Assembly (NCBI GenBank): GCA_021153285.1
Contig: JAGKTT010000010.1
Span: 1 to 64,000 of the forward strand
DNA length: 64,000 bases
Source: Bacteroidia bacterium
Lineage (GTDB): Bacteria > Bacteroidota > Bacteroidia > Bacteroidales > UBA932
Reading direction: 5' to 3'
A model generated the notes under the pieces. The model worked only from the letters and a program-made list of their open reading frames with translations, had not been told where the DNA came from and made no database searches. Position numbers and translations under genes: made by a program. This document shows, one piece after another, positions 26,515 to 36,460 of this stretch; position 1 is the stretch's first letter; each line of letters begins with the position of its first letter.

Positions 26515-29500
26515 TTAAAAGTTAACGTTCACACGGAGTGAGAAGGTGCGTGGACGAGGCCAGATTATGTTGTCGATTCCGGTTTCGGATGTGACTTCAG
26601 GATCCATTCCGCTGTAAGCGGTAAGTACAAATACATTCTGAATTCCAAGTCCCAGACGCACATCGCTCTCCCATCGTCCGATTGATCTGAAAGTATAACC
26701 CAGGCTTATGTCGTCAAGTCTGAAGAAGGATGCATTCTCCAGAAAATAGTCAGAATACCATTGCCGGGCGCTATTGGGAGCAGTAAATCCCGTCTTTTTG
26801 ACAAGTTTCGCTTGATTTGGAAGAGCACCTGAGTTCAGGTCGAGACTCGCAGTGGAATTAGCCGATGCGAAATCATTGAAAACCCAGGTTCCGGCTGCAC
26901 CGTGACCGTTCAGCCCGAAGTCCCAGTCCTTGTATGAAGCTTTCAGACTCAATCCGTAGAAGAATTTCGGAGACGGGCTCTTACCTGTCATATATCGGTC
27001 GTTTTCGGTTATGTGACCGTCACCGTCCCTGTCAACGAACTCATTCTGGACCGGATGGCCGGTGGAGTCATATTTCTGCTGATAAAGATAGTATGTATAT
27101 GGAGCGTAACCTGTCATCTGACGACTGAGATACCCTCCGGTTCCTTTGGATATATTGCCCACTTCTATATAATAACTGTCATCTTCGGTAGGATTGAGCT
27201 TTGTGAAGACTGTATTCTGAAAAGCACCGTTGAGGCTGATCTGGATGCTCCAGTCAGGCATCTGGACTGGTATGGCATTGATCGAAAATTCCAGACCCTT
27301 GTTCCTGATCGAGCCGACATTGGTCGTCAGCTTGTTGCCGAAGCTGGCTCCCATAGGCACCTGCACCGAATTCAGAAGATCCTTTGTATCACTTATATAT
27401 GCATCAACACTTCCACTGAGACGGTCATCGAAGAATCCATAGTCGATTCCTGCATTATATGTAACTGTGGTTTCCCAACGGATGGTAGGATCGTAGGCCT
27501 GAGGAGTAATCGGATATACATAGTTGGAATTACCCATATTATAGAGATAAGATGGATTGCTGGTGATATTGTAGCGGGCCAGATGCACATAGTCTCCGAT
27601 GCCGTCCTGCTGACCTGTCATACCGGCTGAGAGTCTCAACTTCAAGGTAGAGATGGCCTTGTATGGCTTCATAAAAGGTTCCTGTACTACATTCCAGGCA
27701 AAGGCACCCGAAGGGAAGAAGCCCCATCTGTAATCCTTGGCGAATTTGCTGGATCCGTCTGCACGGGCTGTAAATGTGAATACATATCTGGAGTCAATGG
27801 AATAATTGATTCGTCCGTAGAATGAGACCAGATAGTTTTCATTCCTGAAGGTCAGGTAACGGGAATCGACTGTCTCTCCGGGATTCAGATTCGGCTGGTT
27901 CGTCTCATTGAAATATGTTATGCTGCGGTTTGAGAAGAAATTGTTCTGCCACGAATATCCGGCAAGGGCATTGAGGCTGTGAATTCCCCAGGTTTCCTTA
28001 AAATCTGCATATGCTTCGAAAAGCTGGCTTCGGCTGATATTCCAGCTTTTGGTATGCTCGCCGATGCGGAGATTATCAGTGTCAGCATAGGCTTGGAACG
28101 AGCCCGGACGCACGCCATTGTATGAATGAGTGGATGTAATATCGACTCCTGCACTGACATTGAAACTGAGGGCTTCAAAGCCGTGCACCTTGTAATCGAC
28201 GGCCGCACGGGAAATGAAACGGGCGGAGCGGGCATTGCTTATGTTGTCGTAAAGCTGTGACAAAGGACTTGGACCGACAAGCACATTGGGAGTGAATGCC
28301 TCTCCCCGTCCGTTTCCGTAATTCCAATATCCATTGGTGGTAGTATAATCGACCGAGCCGTCAGGATTCCTCCAGTAAGGATCTTGAGTAGGGTTGAAAA
28401 AGGCCGCATTTCTGACAGTTCCGCCATCAGAATAATCAGAGTATGAGTACATTCCCTTGGCGTTAAGATCGATCTTCAGATGTTTGTCAAGGAATTCCGG
28501 AGCAAGGGAGATATCCATTGTACCTCTATCGTAGCGTGATTCTTTCAAGGTTCCCTGCTGACCGCTGTAGGACGCAGAAGCGCGGTACGGCATCATTGAG
28601 TCATAATTGCCATAGAGGCTTACATTGTGTTCGGTAGCAAAGGCCGTGCGGAAGATCTGATCCTGCCAATCGGTGTCGTGATTGCCGCTCAGCTGGACTA
28701 TCCGGTCACCGGTCGGCGTACCAGGAGGAAAAATCTGCCAATAGAATTGCCTTAGTTCTGCAGGTGTCATCACCGGCACTTTACCCGAAATACGCTGGAC
28801 ACTCGCCGAGCCATTGTAGCTTAGCTGAGGCTTGCTGCCCTTTCCCTTCCTGGTAGTGATGATAATGACTCCGTTCGAAGCGCGGGAACCGTATATTGCT
28901 GCGGAAGAAGCATCTTTCAGAACTGTAAAAGATTCAATATCATTAGGATTCAGAAGATCCAAAGGATTGGCCATTGCGCCACCTGCACCTTGGGCGACAG
29001 GTACTCCGTCGATTACGACAAGAGGATCATTGGAAGCGTTCAGAGAAGATGATCCTCTGATCCTGATTCGGGAACCCGATCCCGGGCCGCCATCACCGGG
29101 AGTCACCAGCAGACCTGATACCTTTCCTTTGAGCATCTCCTGCGTGTTGACCACCGCTCCTCTGTTTATATCTTCGGCCTTGACTGCCGAAATGGAACCG
29201 GTCATATCTTCTTTTTTCACGGTTCCGTAGCCGATCACAACAACTTCTTTGAGATACTCGTTATCTTCCTTCAATGTCACGGTCGAAGGGACTGCGGCAG
29301 CTTCAAACGTCTGCGAAGCATAACCGATACAACTGATCTCTACCATTGCGGAAGGACCGGTAACCGTAAGGAAAAAGCCTCCGTCCGGGCCGGTGGAGGT
29401 TCCGTTGGATGTGGATAGCTCCACGACTGCCGCTCCTATTACCGGTCCATATTGATCCTGGACTGTTCCCTGCACAGTATAGCCTCCCTGTGCTGAAGCA

Positions 29501-29559
29501 AAAACGCAATCCAAGCACAGCAGTGCCAGGATTGCGCATATATGATTCTTTCTGTCCAT
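26515..29559 (-). CDS. SusC-like TonB-dependent transporter (pair 1)
   Basis: A 1014-residue outer-membrane receptor. Signal peptide (about 1-23), then the carboxypeptidase-regulatory-like domain (about 27-100), the TonB box region EVVVIGYGTVKKEDMTGS, the plug (RIRGSSSLNASNDPLVVIDGVP), and the 22-strand barrel ending LRVNVNF with terminal Phe. Paralog of the 36461-39508 gene. It imports maltodextrin-like oligosaccharides by inference. A hairpin lies between it and the upstream GH13 gene. Confidence 0.94.
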   Translation of the reverse strand: MDRKNHICAILALLCLDCVFASAQGGYTVQGTVQDQYGPVIGAAVVELSTSNGTSTGPDGGFFLTVTGPSAMVEISCIGYASQTFEAAAVPSTVTLKEDNEYLKEVVVIGYGTVKKEDMTGSISAVKAEDINRGAVVNTQEMLKGKVSGLLVTPGDGGPGSGSRIRIRGSSSLNASNDPLVVIDGVPVAQGAGGAMANPLDLLNPNDIESFTVLKDASSAAIYGSRASNGVIIITTRKGKGSKPQLSYNGSASVQRISGKVPVMTPAELRQFYWQIFPPGTPTGDRIVQLSGNHDTDWQDQIFRTAFATEHNVSLYGNYDSMMPYRASASYSGQQGTLKESRYDRGTMDISLAPEFLDKHLKIDLNAKGMYSYSDYSDGGTVRNAAFFNPTQDPYWRNPDGSVDYTTTNGYWNYGNGRGEAFTPNVLVGPSPLSQLYDNISNARSARFISRAAVDYKVHGFEALSFNVSAGVDITSTHSYNGVRPGSFQAYADTDNLRIGEHTKSWNISRSQLFEAYADFKETWGIHSLNALAGYSWQNNFFSNRSITYFNETNQPNLNPGETVDSRYLTFRNENYLVSFYGRINYSIDSRYVFTFTARADGSSKFAKDYRWGFFPSGAFAWNVVQEPFMKPYKAISTLKLRLSAGMTGQQDGIGDYVHLARYNITSNPSYLYNMGNSNYVYPITPQAYDPTIRWETTVTYNAGIDYGFFDDRLSGSVDAYISDTKDLLNSVQVPMGASFGNKLTTNVGSIRNKGLEFSINAIPVQMPDWSIQISLNGAFQNTVFTKLNPTEDDSYYIEVGNISKGTGGYLSRQMTGYAPYTYYLYQQKYDSTGHPVQNEFVDRDGDGHITENDRYMTGKSPSPKFFYGLSLKASYKDWDFGLNGHGAAGTWVFNDFASANSTASLDLNSGALPNQAKLVKKTGFTAPNSARQWYSDYFLENASFFRLDDISLGYTFRSIGRWESDVRLGLGIQNVFVLTAYSGMDPEVTSETGIDNIIWPRPRTFSLRVNVNF

Positions 29560-29560
29560 A

Positions 29561-29600
29561 GTCTGTAAATTTTAAATTTTCCAATTTACAATTTACAGAC
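29561..29600 (-). promoter_or_regulatory. Intergenic hairpin before second susC
   Basis: An 11-bp perfect stem (GTCTGTAAATT with AATTTACAGAC) around an 18-base AT-rich loop, between the GH13 stop and the SusC start. It has no T run, so it may be an RNA-processing or stability element that sets the ratio of the two SusCD pairs rather than a terminator. Confidence 0.5.
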
Positions 29601-29612
29601 CAAGCGAAGGAT

Positions 29613-32540
29613 TTATTTTACGAGAAGCTTGAACTCGCCTTCCTTGAGGGTTACAGAGCCTGATATGAACGAAGTGTTGTCATTCATATAGTCCTTCCAC
29701 TGGCCGTCAGGAAGAGTTACAGTCGTACTGTTCTTTCCGAAGTTTCCAACAACGTGGAATGTCTTGCCATCCACCGAGCAGGTGATCTTCTTGACTGCTC
29801 CGGAAGGAGTCCATTCAAACTTGGCATCCTTGTCAAAGAAACGAGGGTTCTCACGACGGAACTTCAGAAGTGAAGCGTATGTGTCATAAAGAGCCTTGCG
29901 GGCCGGTACTGCCATATACTGATCTGTTACGACCGGTTTCTCACCTGTACGGTCATTGTAGTCGATAGAGTAATCGTATCCTATTTCACCGAACTGCCAG
30001 ATCATCTTAGGGCCCGGAACTGTGAGGAAGAATGCCGCAGAAGCTCCTGCACGACGCATTGCAACAGAGAACGGATCATCAGCAGCTGCAGAGCCACCAC
30101 CTGTACCTGGGCCTACCGCCGGATCAGAAGGACGCTGACCAGGAGTCATGAGCCATACCTTCTCAGCTGCAAGACTGAAGTATATGTCATATGTACCAGC
30201 AGCAGGGACAGCCATATCCTGAGAGCCCGCTCCAAGAGTAAGTTTGTACTCCTTGTTGAGAGGAAGCTTGTATCCCTTAGTGGAAGCACCGTAGTTGAAT
30301 GCATCGTTCCACATGCTGTTTCCACGGATCTTGAACATGTCATCAGCCTTGAAGGTCACGCCCTTAGCAACGAAGAAAGCACCATCAGCCTTCATGCTGA
30401 TATCCGGAGAAGAACCCCATGAAGTCAGGGTACCGCAGATTCCCCATGTAACCGTAGAGGCATCAGCACCAGCACCATAGCAGAGACGCTCTTCGTCGTG
30501 GCTTTCCATATAGCTCACCCATCCTCCATAGTTGGAAGCCTCGTATGAGCCTGAGAAATTTCCATTACCGCCGCCTACAGCAGAACGATACGAACCGTTC
30601 ATGTTTCTCCAGAGCTGGATTCCGTGATCGGCAAGAACCTTCTCCTCAGACCAGTCGGCAAGATGCTCAAAGATAACCACAGCATCCTTGTTCACTGACC
30701 AGATATGGTCTGCATAACCCTTGAGGATATCCACGCGTGACTGGTCATAATTACCCCATGCACCGGTATTTCCGAGAGTGTTCTTCTGAGTGAATCCCTT
30801 TGAAAGGTCAAAACGGAAACCATCCACATCATATTCGGTGAGCAGATACTCGAGGCTCTGCTTCACATGATCCTTGATCATCTGGTTCTCGTGGTTGATG
30901 TCATGGTATACGTTGAAATCATGCCTTGCGACAACGTTGAACCAAGGATTGTTTGCTGCAGTACAATTGCTGGCCGCATCCCAATAAAGCTTAGCCCATG
31001 GATGTGAACCTGTAGCGTGATTATACACGACATCAACAATCACAGCGATACCGCGGGCATGGCACTCGTCGATGAATGCCTTATACTCGTCGCGTGTACC
31101 ATAGTATTTGTCCAGGGCGAAATAATGGTTAGGATTATATCCCCAGCTCTTGTTTCCGTCGAACTCCTGGATAGGCATAAGCTCAATTGCATTCACACCG
31201 AGATTCTCGATATAATCAAGCTGAGCCATAGCACCTGCGATGTTCTGAGATGCAGTGAAGTCACGGAAATGGATCTCATAGATCACAAGGTCGTTCTTGT
31301 CCTCGACCTTAAAGTCCTTATGCTTCCATGCGTACTCCGGCCTGTTGATCTGGAAAGCAGAAACAAGCTGCCTTGCTCCCTCAGGGAAAGCAGGAACTCC
31401 AGCAATATACTGATCATTCCACTGATCGTAAACGATCTCTGTATATGGGTCGCTGAGGAAGGTATCAGCACCTGTCTCGTTGCCCAGACGATACTGGAAG
31501 CGGTATTCCTTGTCAGCCTCGAATCCGCTGAGTCTTATCCACCAGCAGCCTGAGGTGTTGTCCCTGAACATCGAGCCTTCCTTGATACGCTCCCAATTGT
31601 TCCAGTCTCCTACGATATAGCAGTACTTGTGAGATGCACCATTGGTATCCTTGTCATAAAGAACGAATGTCACAGACTGGTCATCATTATAGTTGATTCC
31701 ATAAGATGCCCCGTTTTCAAGCGGTCTGGTCACAACCGGATCCGGTTCAAATGGAACAGCTACGTTCTTGTCATCGATGATACCCTCAAAGAACTCATCA
31801 TTATCCTGCAGTTTCTTTGTACCGTCCTCGCTTCTGATGACGACACCGATCTTGTTTACCGGGATATCGCCTGATTCAAACCACTCACGGATGGTAGGTT
31901 CCAGAGAAAGAGACCATACATTGTCAGCCTCCTTGGTAAGCTTGTTCTTTTCGAAGTTACATTTCTCCCACTGCGTCTTGTCTTCCGGATTAGGCCACTC
32001 AGACATTACACAATGCCACTCATTATAGTCGTCTACAACACCGATGTGCGCATAAATGTCGCCTGTATGGTTATAGAGCGCGGAAGAAGATCCCGCCTTC
32101 ACATAAATCTTGGCAGCATAATCAGCATTCAGGATTTCAGGGGCTATAGATATTCCGACAGGAACATCCGACAGTTCCACATCTGTGCTTCCGCCACCCA
32201 CATTGGTACCTGCAAGCTGCTTCACGGTCACGACAACAGGTGCAGATCCGGATGCATTGAATACGAGTTCAGTCGTACGTTCCTGAGGAGTATTGGCCTT
32301 AACCGATACTTTGATGGTGGCCGATCCCTTTCCTACGCTGCGTGAAGGTGTACACCACGCGGTATTCTCAGTCTGAGTGAGGGTCCATGCACCTGAAGAT
32401 GTGATGGTGAGTGTCTGGGTACCTGCCTCACCTGTGAATTCGAGTGAAGTCGGACTCACAGATAGTTGAGACTCCAGTTTCGGAGTACAGCCGACAGCCA
32501 TCAAGGCAACGGCAATGATTACATAAAGGATTCTTTTCAT
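29613..32540 (-). CDS. Surface GH13 alpha-amylase lipoprotein with BACON domain and inserted starch-binding module
   Basis: A 975-residue lipoprotein (lipobox C18, LMAVGC) that should cut starch at the cell surface, as SusG does. Domains in order: BACON domain (about 25-110), an unassigned beta domain (125-265), CBM48-like early-set domain (275-385) and the GH13 catalytic barrel from about 415. Catalytic residues are D578 (DGFRFD), E625 (VIFEHL) and D682 (ESHDEE). Between the last of these and the final barrel strand (AAFFLTVPGPKMIWQFGE), residues about 695-805 form an inserted beta module ending VWLMTPGQRPSDPA. It closely resembles the modules of the neighbouring SusE/F-like protein (FYVMTPGKTPDQA). 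A C-terminal beta domain follows (about 905-975). Confidence 0.92.
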   Translation of the reverse strand: MKRILYVIIAVALMAVGCTPKLESQLSVSPTSLEFTGEAGTQTLTITSSGAWTLTQTENTAWCTPSRSVGKGSATIKVSVKANTPQERTTELVFNASGSAPVVVTVKQLAGTNVGGGSTDVELSDVPVGISIAPEILNADYAAKIYVKAGSSSALYNHTGDIYAHIGVVDDYNEWHCVMSEWPNPEDKTQWEKCNFEKNKLTKEADNVWSLSLEPTIREWFESGDIPVNKIGVVIRSEDGTKKLQDNDEFFEGIIDDKNVAVPFEPDPVVTRPLENGASYGINYNDDQSVTFVLYDKDTNGASHKYCYIVGDWNNWERIKEGSMFRDNTSGCWWIRLSGFEADKEYRFQYRLGNETGADTFLSDPYTEIVYDQWNDQYIAGVPAFPEGARQLVSAFQINRPEYAWKHKDFKVEDKNDLVIYEIHFRDFTASQNIAGAMAQLDYIENLGVNAIELMPIQEFDGNKSWGYNPNHYFALDKYYGTRDEYKAFIDECHARGIAVIVDVVYNHATGSHPWAKLYWDAASNCTAANNPWFNVVARHDFNVYHDINHENQMIKDHVKQSLEYLLTEYDVDGFRFDLSKGFTQKNTLGNTGAWGNYDQSRVDILKGYADHIWSVNKDAVVIFEHLADWSEEKVLADHGIQLWRNMNGSYRSAVGGGNGNFSGSYEASNYGGWVSYMESHDEERLCYGAGADASTVTWGICGTLTSWGSSPDISMKADGAFFVAKGVTFKADDMFKIRGNSMWNDAFNYGASTKGYKLPLNKEYKLTLGAGSQDMAVPAAGTYDIYFSLAAEKVWLMTPGQRPSDPAVGPGTGGGSAAADDPFSVAMRRAGASAAFFLTVPGPKMIWQFGEIGYDYSIDYNDRTGEKPVVTDQYMAVPARKALYDTYASLLKFRRENPRFFDKDAKFEWTPSGAVKKITCSVDGKTFHVVGNFGKNSTTVTLPDGQWKDYMNDNTSFISGSVTLKEGEFKLLVK

Positions 32541-32603
32541 TACGGGTTGAATTTTATCATATGGAAGCCAGCGGTCCGGTCAGGGGCCGCTGGCCTGATT
32601 GAA

Positions 32604-34799
32604 TTACTTAGAAAAGACAAGCTTAACATCCGAGAAGTTGCTGCCGTCCCATGCGAATGTGATCTTCACACTGTATGTTCCGGACTCACCCGCGATGAAG
32701 TTATCTGTACCTGAAACGGTAAGTCCCTCTACTGCAGCACCGCCGACACCGACCCACTGTCCATCGATACGAAGCTTGAATTCGTCATTTGCAGCTACTG
32801 CGAAACTTGCAAGCTTGAACTCATATGTACCGGCGAATGTCTTTGAATCTGTTACATTCTTGCTTACGAATGATGCTCTGTCATTGGTTGCGAATGATGG
32901 ATCATCCCAACCTACAACACTACCTGAGAATCCGACCACAAAACTTTCTGAAGAAGGATCTGAATATACCTTCTCAGCCACACCGGCCTGATCAGGAGTC
33001 TTGCCAGGAGTCATTACATAGAAGCAAGAAAGGTCCTTTGCAAGATATACATCGAAAGTTCCGGAAGTTCCGATAGAAGAGTTCTTCTTTCCACCTGCTC
33101 CATCTATAAGGTCAAGTTTTGCATCAATTGAAATCTGGCCCTCATAAGTGAGCTCTGTACCCCATGATGAACCCTTTCTGAACTTGAACTGGTCACCAGC
33201 CACGAACTGAACTCCCAATGCGATGATATAGTCACCCTTTTCCAACATCGGGATATTATTTGCCCAGTTTGAACATGCTGCCATAGAACCGATAAGTCCC
33301 CAATCAGACTGAACTGGAGCGCTTCCGCCGCCAGGATATGAGCCATCATTGATGAACCACACCTTTGCCGCTGTCGGATCAAGGTAGATATCGAATGTAC
33401 CTGCAGGGACTACGATATTACCTCCCCCAGAAGTAAGAGCAAGCTCCTTGTTAGCCTCGAATGTCGCGCCGCCAAGGTTTGTTTCCCAAGCGCCATCAAG
33501 ACGGAACTTAAGTTCACCTGCTGTCAGGGCAACCTGCTTAGCCAAATGCCATGTGCCGTCAGAAGTCATCGGAGTATCTACATCCCATGAACCTACCGCA
33601 CTACCTACGATACCCCAGCCCTTATATGCAGGCTGCTCTGGCTGTTCCGGTTCCTGAGGCTGCTCCGGCTCTGGAGTTGATGCGCCATAATCGCCCTTGT
33701 TGAGCTCGTAAGTAATCTCACCAAGGTTGTTCATGTTGAGGTAAACACGGTAGTTACCAGCCTTCGCAGCGATATTGCCACCATTATCTGATGTAAGGAA
33801 TCCGTCTGCGCCAGTACCATAAGAGATTGTCCATGCGCCGTCAAGACGGAACTTGAATTCAGCATCTGCTGCAAACTCAACGTCAGCGTAGAACTTCTGC
33901 TTGACATTGTCAAAGTTCATCACGACATCTGCTCCCCAATCATTGAATGAGCCGATAACACCGATCTGGTCGAATGAAAGGTTCATCTTGAGTTTAAGAG
34001 TTGACTTATCGAATGTCATGTTGTAGAAGTTCTTCGAATAGATCTTGATATCCGATGAACCGCCAGAACTGATGAGAGTCAGTTCGCCAGCTTCAGGTGC
34101 CGGAGCTTCTGCAGCTCCATCCAGACCCCAGTTGCAGGTATCATCCCAACCTGATGCGGTTCCCCTGATTTTCCAACCGTTAGCAGCCTTGCCGCCGAAG
34201 CCGATCATACCGCTGAAGATGCCTGACTCAGGAGTGAACTCAAAGAGTTCCTGAGTAGTTCCATCAGCCCATCCGTTGAAATCTCCGATCACATAAATCA
34301 TAGGATATACCTTCTCAGCTGCAGTAACAGTCACAGTGAGTGTAAGAGGCTGAGAATAGACCTTAGGATAAGAAGCGATTGAAGAACCGGCATATATCAC
34401 TGATCCGATAAAGAACTTGACAGGAGTTGCCTGTCCTTCTGCAACCTCAAGGTCATTGAAGAGGATTCTGTTGAGTTCCTCATAAGTAAGGACAGCTGTT
34501 GTATCCTTGAGACCTGAAAGAACGCTCACTTTCTTGCCGTCCTCAGTGAGGGCAGCCTCAAGTGAGTAGCGCACCTCTGTAGAAGCATCATAGTCTGCAC
34601 GCTCCCAAGAGAACTCGATTTCCTCCTGCTGGTTGGTTGCTGTAATCGCGATCTCACTTACCTCGAGCTCATGCAATGAAGCAGGAACCACGTCCTCAGG
34701 AGATGCGATCTGCACCATCTCAGGAGTCTGGCATGCAGCAAGAAGACCTGCTGCAGCCGCAAATGAAAGAATGTATCTTGTAATTTTCATATTCTTCAT
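32604..34799 (-). CDS. SusE/SusF-like multi-module starch-binding lipoprotein
   Basis: A 731-residue surface lipoprotein (lipobox LLAAC, C23). An N-terminal SusE-type domain (about 25-160, with EIEFSWERADYDASTEVRYSLE) is followed by five related beta modules: about 165-272, 275-368, 394-486, 498-598 and 612-731. A Pro/Glu/Gln linker (376-390) splits them. The modules share a pattern of G-x-FNDW or GS-W, FKFRLDG-W and G-x-YDVYL. Known SusE and SusF have two and three binding modules, so five is unusually many. No enzyme motif is present; the role is holding starch at the surface. Confidence 0.88.
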   Translation of the reverse strand: MKNMKITRYILSFAAAAGLLAACQTPEMVQIASPEDVVPASLHELEVSEIAITATNQQEEIEFSWERADYDASTEVRYSLEAALTEDGKKVSVLSGLKDTTAVLTYEELNRILFNDLEVAEGQATPVKFFIGSVIYAGSSIASYPKVYSQPLTLTVTVTAAEKVYPMIYVIGDFNGWADGTTQELFEFTPESGIFSGMIGFGGKAANGWKIRGTASGWDDTCNWGLDGAAEAPAPEAGELTLISSGGSSDIKIYSKNFYNMTFDKSTLKLKMNLSFDQIGVIGSFNDWGADVVMNFDNVKQKFYADVEFAADAEFKFRLDGAWTISYGTGADGFLTSDNGGNIAAKAGNYRVYLNMNNLGEITYELNKGDYGASTPEPEQPQEPEQPEQPAYKGWGIVGSAVGSWDVDTPMTSDGTWHLAKQVALTAGELKFRLDGAWETNLGGATFEANKELALTSGGGNIVVPAGTFDIYLDPTAAKVWFINDGSYPGGGSAPVQSDWGLIGSMAACSNWANNIPMLEKGDYIIALGVQFVAGDQFKFRKGSSWGTELTYEGQISIDAKLDLIDGAGGKKNSSIGTSGTFDVYLAKDLSCFYVMTPGKTPDQAGVAEKVYSDPSSESFVVGFSGSVVGWDDPSFATNDRASFVSKNVTDSKTFAGTYEFKLASFAVAANDEFKLRIDGQWVGVGGAAVEGLTVSGTDNFIAGESGTYSVKITFAWDGSNFSDVKLVFSK

Positions 34800-34811
34800 G
34801 AGATTTAATTA

Positions 34812-36449
34812 TTACCTGCCGGTATAACCAGGATTCTGTACCAGAGCAAGGTTGGTTGTAAGCTCTGATATAGGAATAGGGAAAATGTTCATATGATCGC
34901 CGAGATCGACATTACCCTGGAATGAACCGCCCTTGAAAGGCCAAGGAAAATCCTTGCTTGTGAACTTGCCGAAGCGTACAAGGTCTGTACGACGGTGTCC
35001 CTCCCACATGAGCTCGCGTGCGCGCTCTGCGATAAGGAAGTTCTCATCAATCTTAGATGGAGCTGCCACCTTGGCACGGTCTGCAAGAGCCTTTACCTGA
35101 GCAGAAGCGTCACCACCTGCGTGCATACAAGCCTCAGCGTAGATAAGGTGGATCTCACCAAGACGGATAAGAGGGAAATCGACATCACTATATTCAGTCA
35201 CACCTGCAATTGCAGCATACTCCTCTGCTGTCTTGTCATGAGGGATGTTGCTGTACTTGTAGCAAGACCATCCTGAAGTGAAGACAAGAAGCGCCTCCTC
35301 CATAGACTCGGTACGTCCCTTGATGTAGAACTTCTTTCCACGCTCGTCGGCAACATCATATGTGCCTGCAGTGTAGTCAGCATTGCTTACATTGAAATAA
35401 GTCTTTACATACTCGAAAGGAAGGCGGTTTCCTGACCATCCTGACTTACAGCCTGTAAGATATACAGGGCCGTCGTCGCCATTGAGCGAACCACAGGTAA
35501 GATAAGTGGTACCACCCCATGACTGTGTATGCATCGAATGATATGAAGCAGCGAACAAGAACTCGCCTCTTGCATCAGGATTCTCACCATTGTCACCACG
35601 GAAGAGTTCGTCATGAGTAGGAGCCAGCTTGTATCCGAGCTGATAGATCTTCTCACAGGTGCTCTTAGCCTCACTCCACATAGCCTTTCCTGTGTACACC
35701 TCAGCATTGAGATACATACGTGCAAGGAGACCAAGGCATGAACCCTTGTCTGCACGTGGATAGTTTGACTGGGCAGCAGGCATTGCACTGTCTTCAGCGA
35801 TAAGAGCATTAAGCTCATTTATCACCTCTCCGAAGATGTATGCACGATCTTTCTGAGGAGGATTATATCCGCCACCGAATGGAGAGTTCTCTGTTGAATA
35901 AGGCACATTTCCGAAAGCATCGATAAGAGCCCAGTAGAAATATGCACGAAGGAAACGAGCCTCGGCACGGAATCCCTGGATCTTAGCTCTTACGTCAGCG
36001 TTCACACCTCTGGAATCGAGTTTGTCGTCAGCAGTCTGACGGAGATACTCGTTGATATATGCGATACCCTGGAGTGAGCGTACATATACTGCGTATACGG
36101 CATCATTGAGGACGTCACCCTTCCAGGTATTGTTGTTGAGGTCGTTGACCCATCCGTCTGGCCAAGCGTTCTTGGCTGCGTCGGTAGTAACCTCCTGAGT
36201 ACTCCAGAGACCACGGATAAACTCCGAGGCACCACCGTCAGTCACCTTGAGGTCCTGGGTATCGTTAGAGACCAGCTGGAAGTAAAGTTTGGTCAATCCC
36301 TGGAGATAACCAGCCTCATCAGCACCATAAGCAGTCTCTGAAGTCACATCGGTCGGATTCAACGGAATGGTGTTGAGATCACCGATGCAGGCAGTGAGCA
36401 TGAGAGATGCTGCAACTGCTGAAATAATATTCTTGATGTTCATTTTCAT
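34812..36449 (-). CDS. SusD-like starch-binding outer-membrane lipoprotein (pair 2)
   Basis: A 545-residue lipoprotein (lipobox LMLTAC, C21) with the SusD/RagB fold. Key segments are FRAEARFLRAYFYWALIDAFGNVPYST, YPRADKGSCLGLLARMYLN and RARELMWEGHRRTDLVRFG, ending NPGYTGR. It lies 11 bp after its SusC and 12 bp before the SusE/F-like gene. It is promoter-proximal compared with the second pair, so it is probably the main pair. Confidence 0.94.
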   Translation of the reverse strand: MKMNIKNIISAVAASLMLTACIGDLNTIPLNPTDVTSETAYGADEAGYLQGLTKLYFQLVSNDTQDLKVTDGGASEFIRGLWSTQEVTTDAAKNAWPDGWVNDLNNNTWKGDVLNDAVYAVYVRSLQGIAYINEYLRQTADDKLDSRGVNADVRAKIQGFRAEARFLRAYFYWALIDAFGNVPYSTENSPFGGGYNPPQKDRAYIFGEVINELNALIAEDSAMPAAQSNYPRADKGSCLGLLARMYLNAEVYTGKAMWSEAKSTCEKIYQLGYKLAPTHDELFRGDNGENPDARGEFLFAASYHSMHTQSWGGTTYLTCGSLNGDDGPVYLTGCKSGWSGNRLPFEYVKTYFNVSNADYTAGTYDVADERGKKFYIKGRTESMEEALLVFTSGWSCYKYSNIPHDKTAEEYAAIAGVTEYSDVDFPLIRLGEIHLIYAEACMHAGGDASAQVKALADRAKVAAPSKIDENFLIAERARELMWEGHRRTDLVRFGKFTSKDFPWPFKGGSFQGNVDLGDHMNIFPIPISELTTNLALVQNPGYTGR

Positions 36450-36460
36450 GTTGATTCCGA

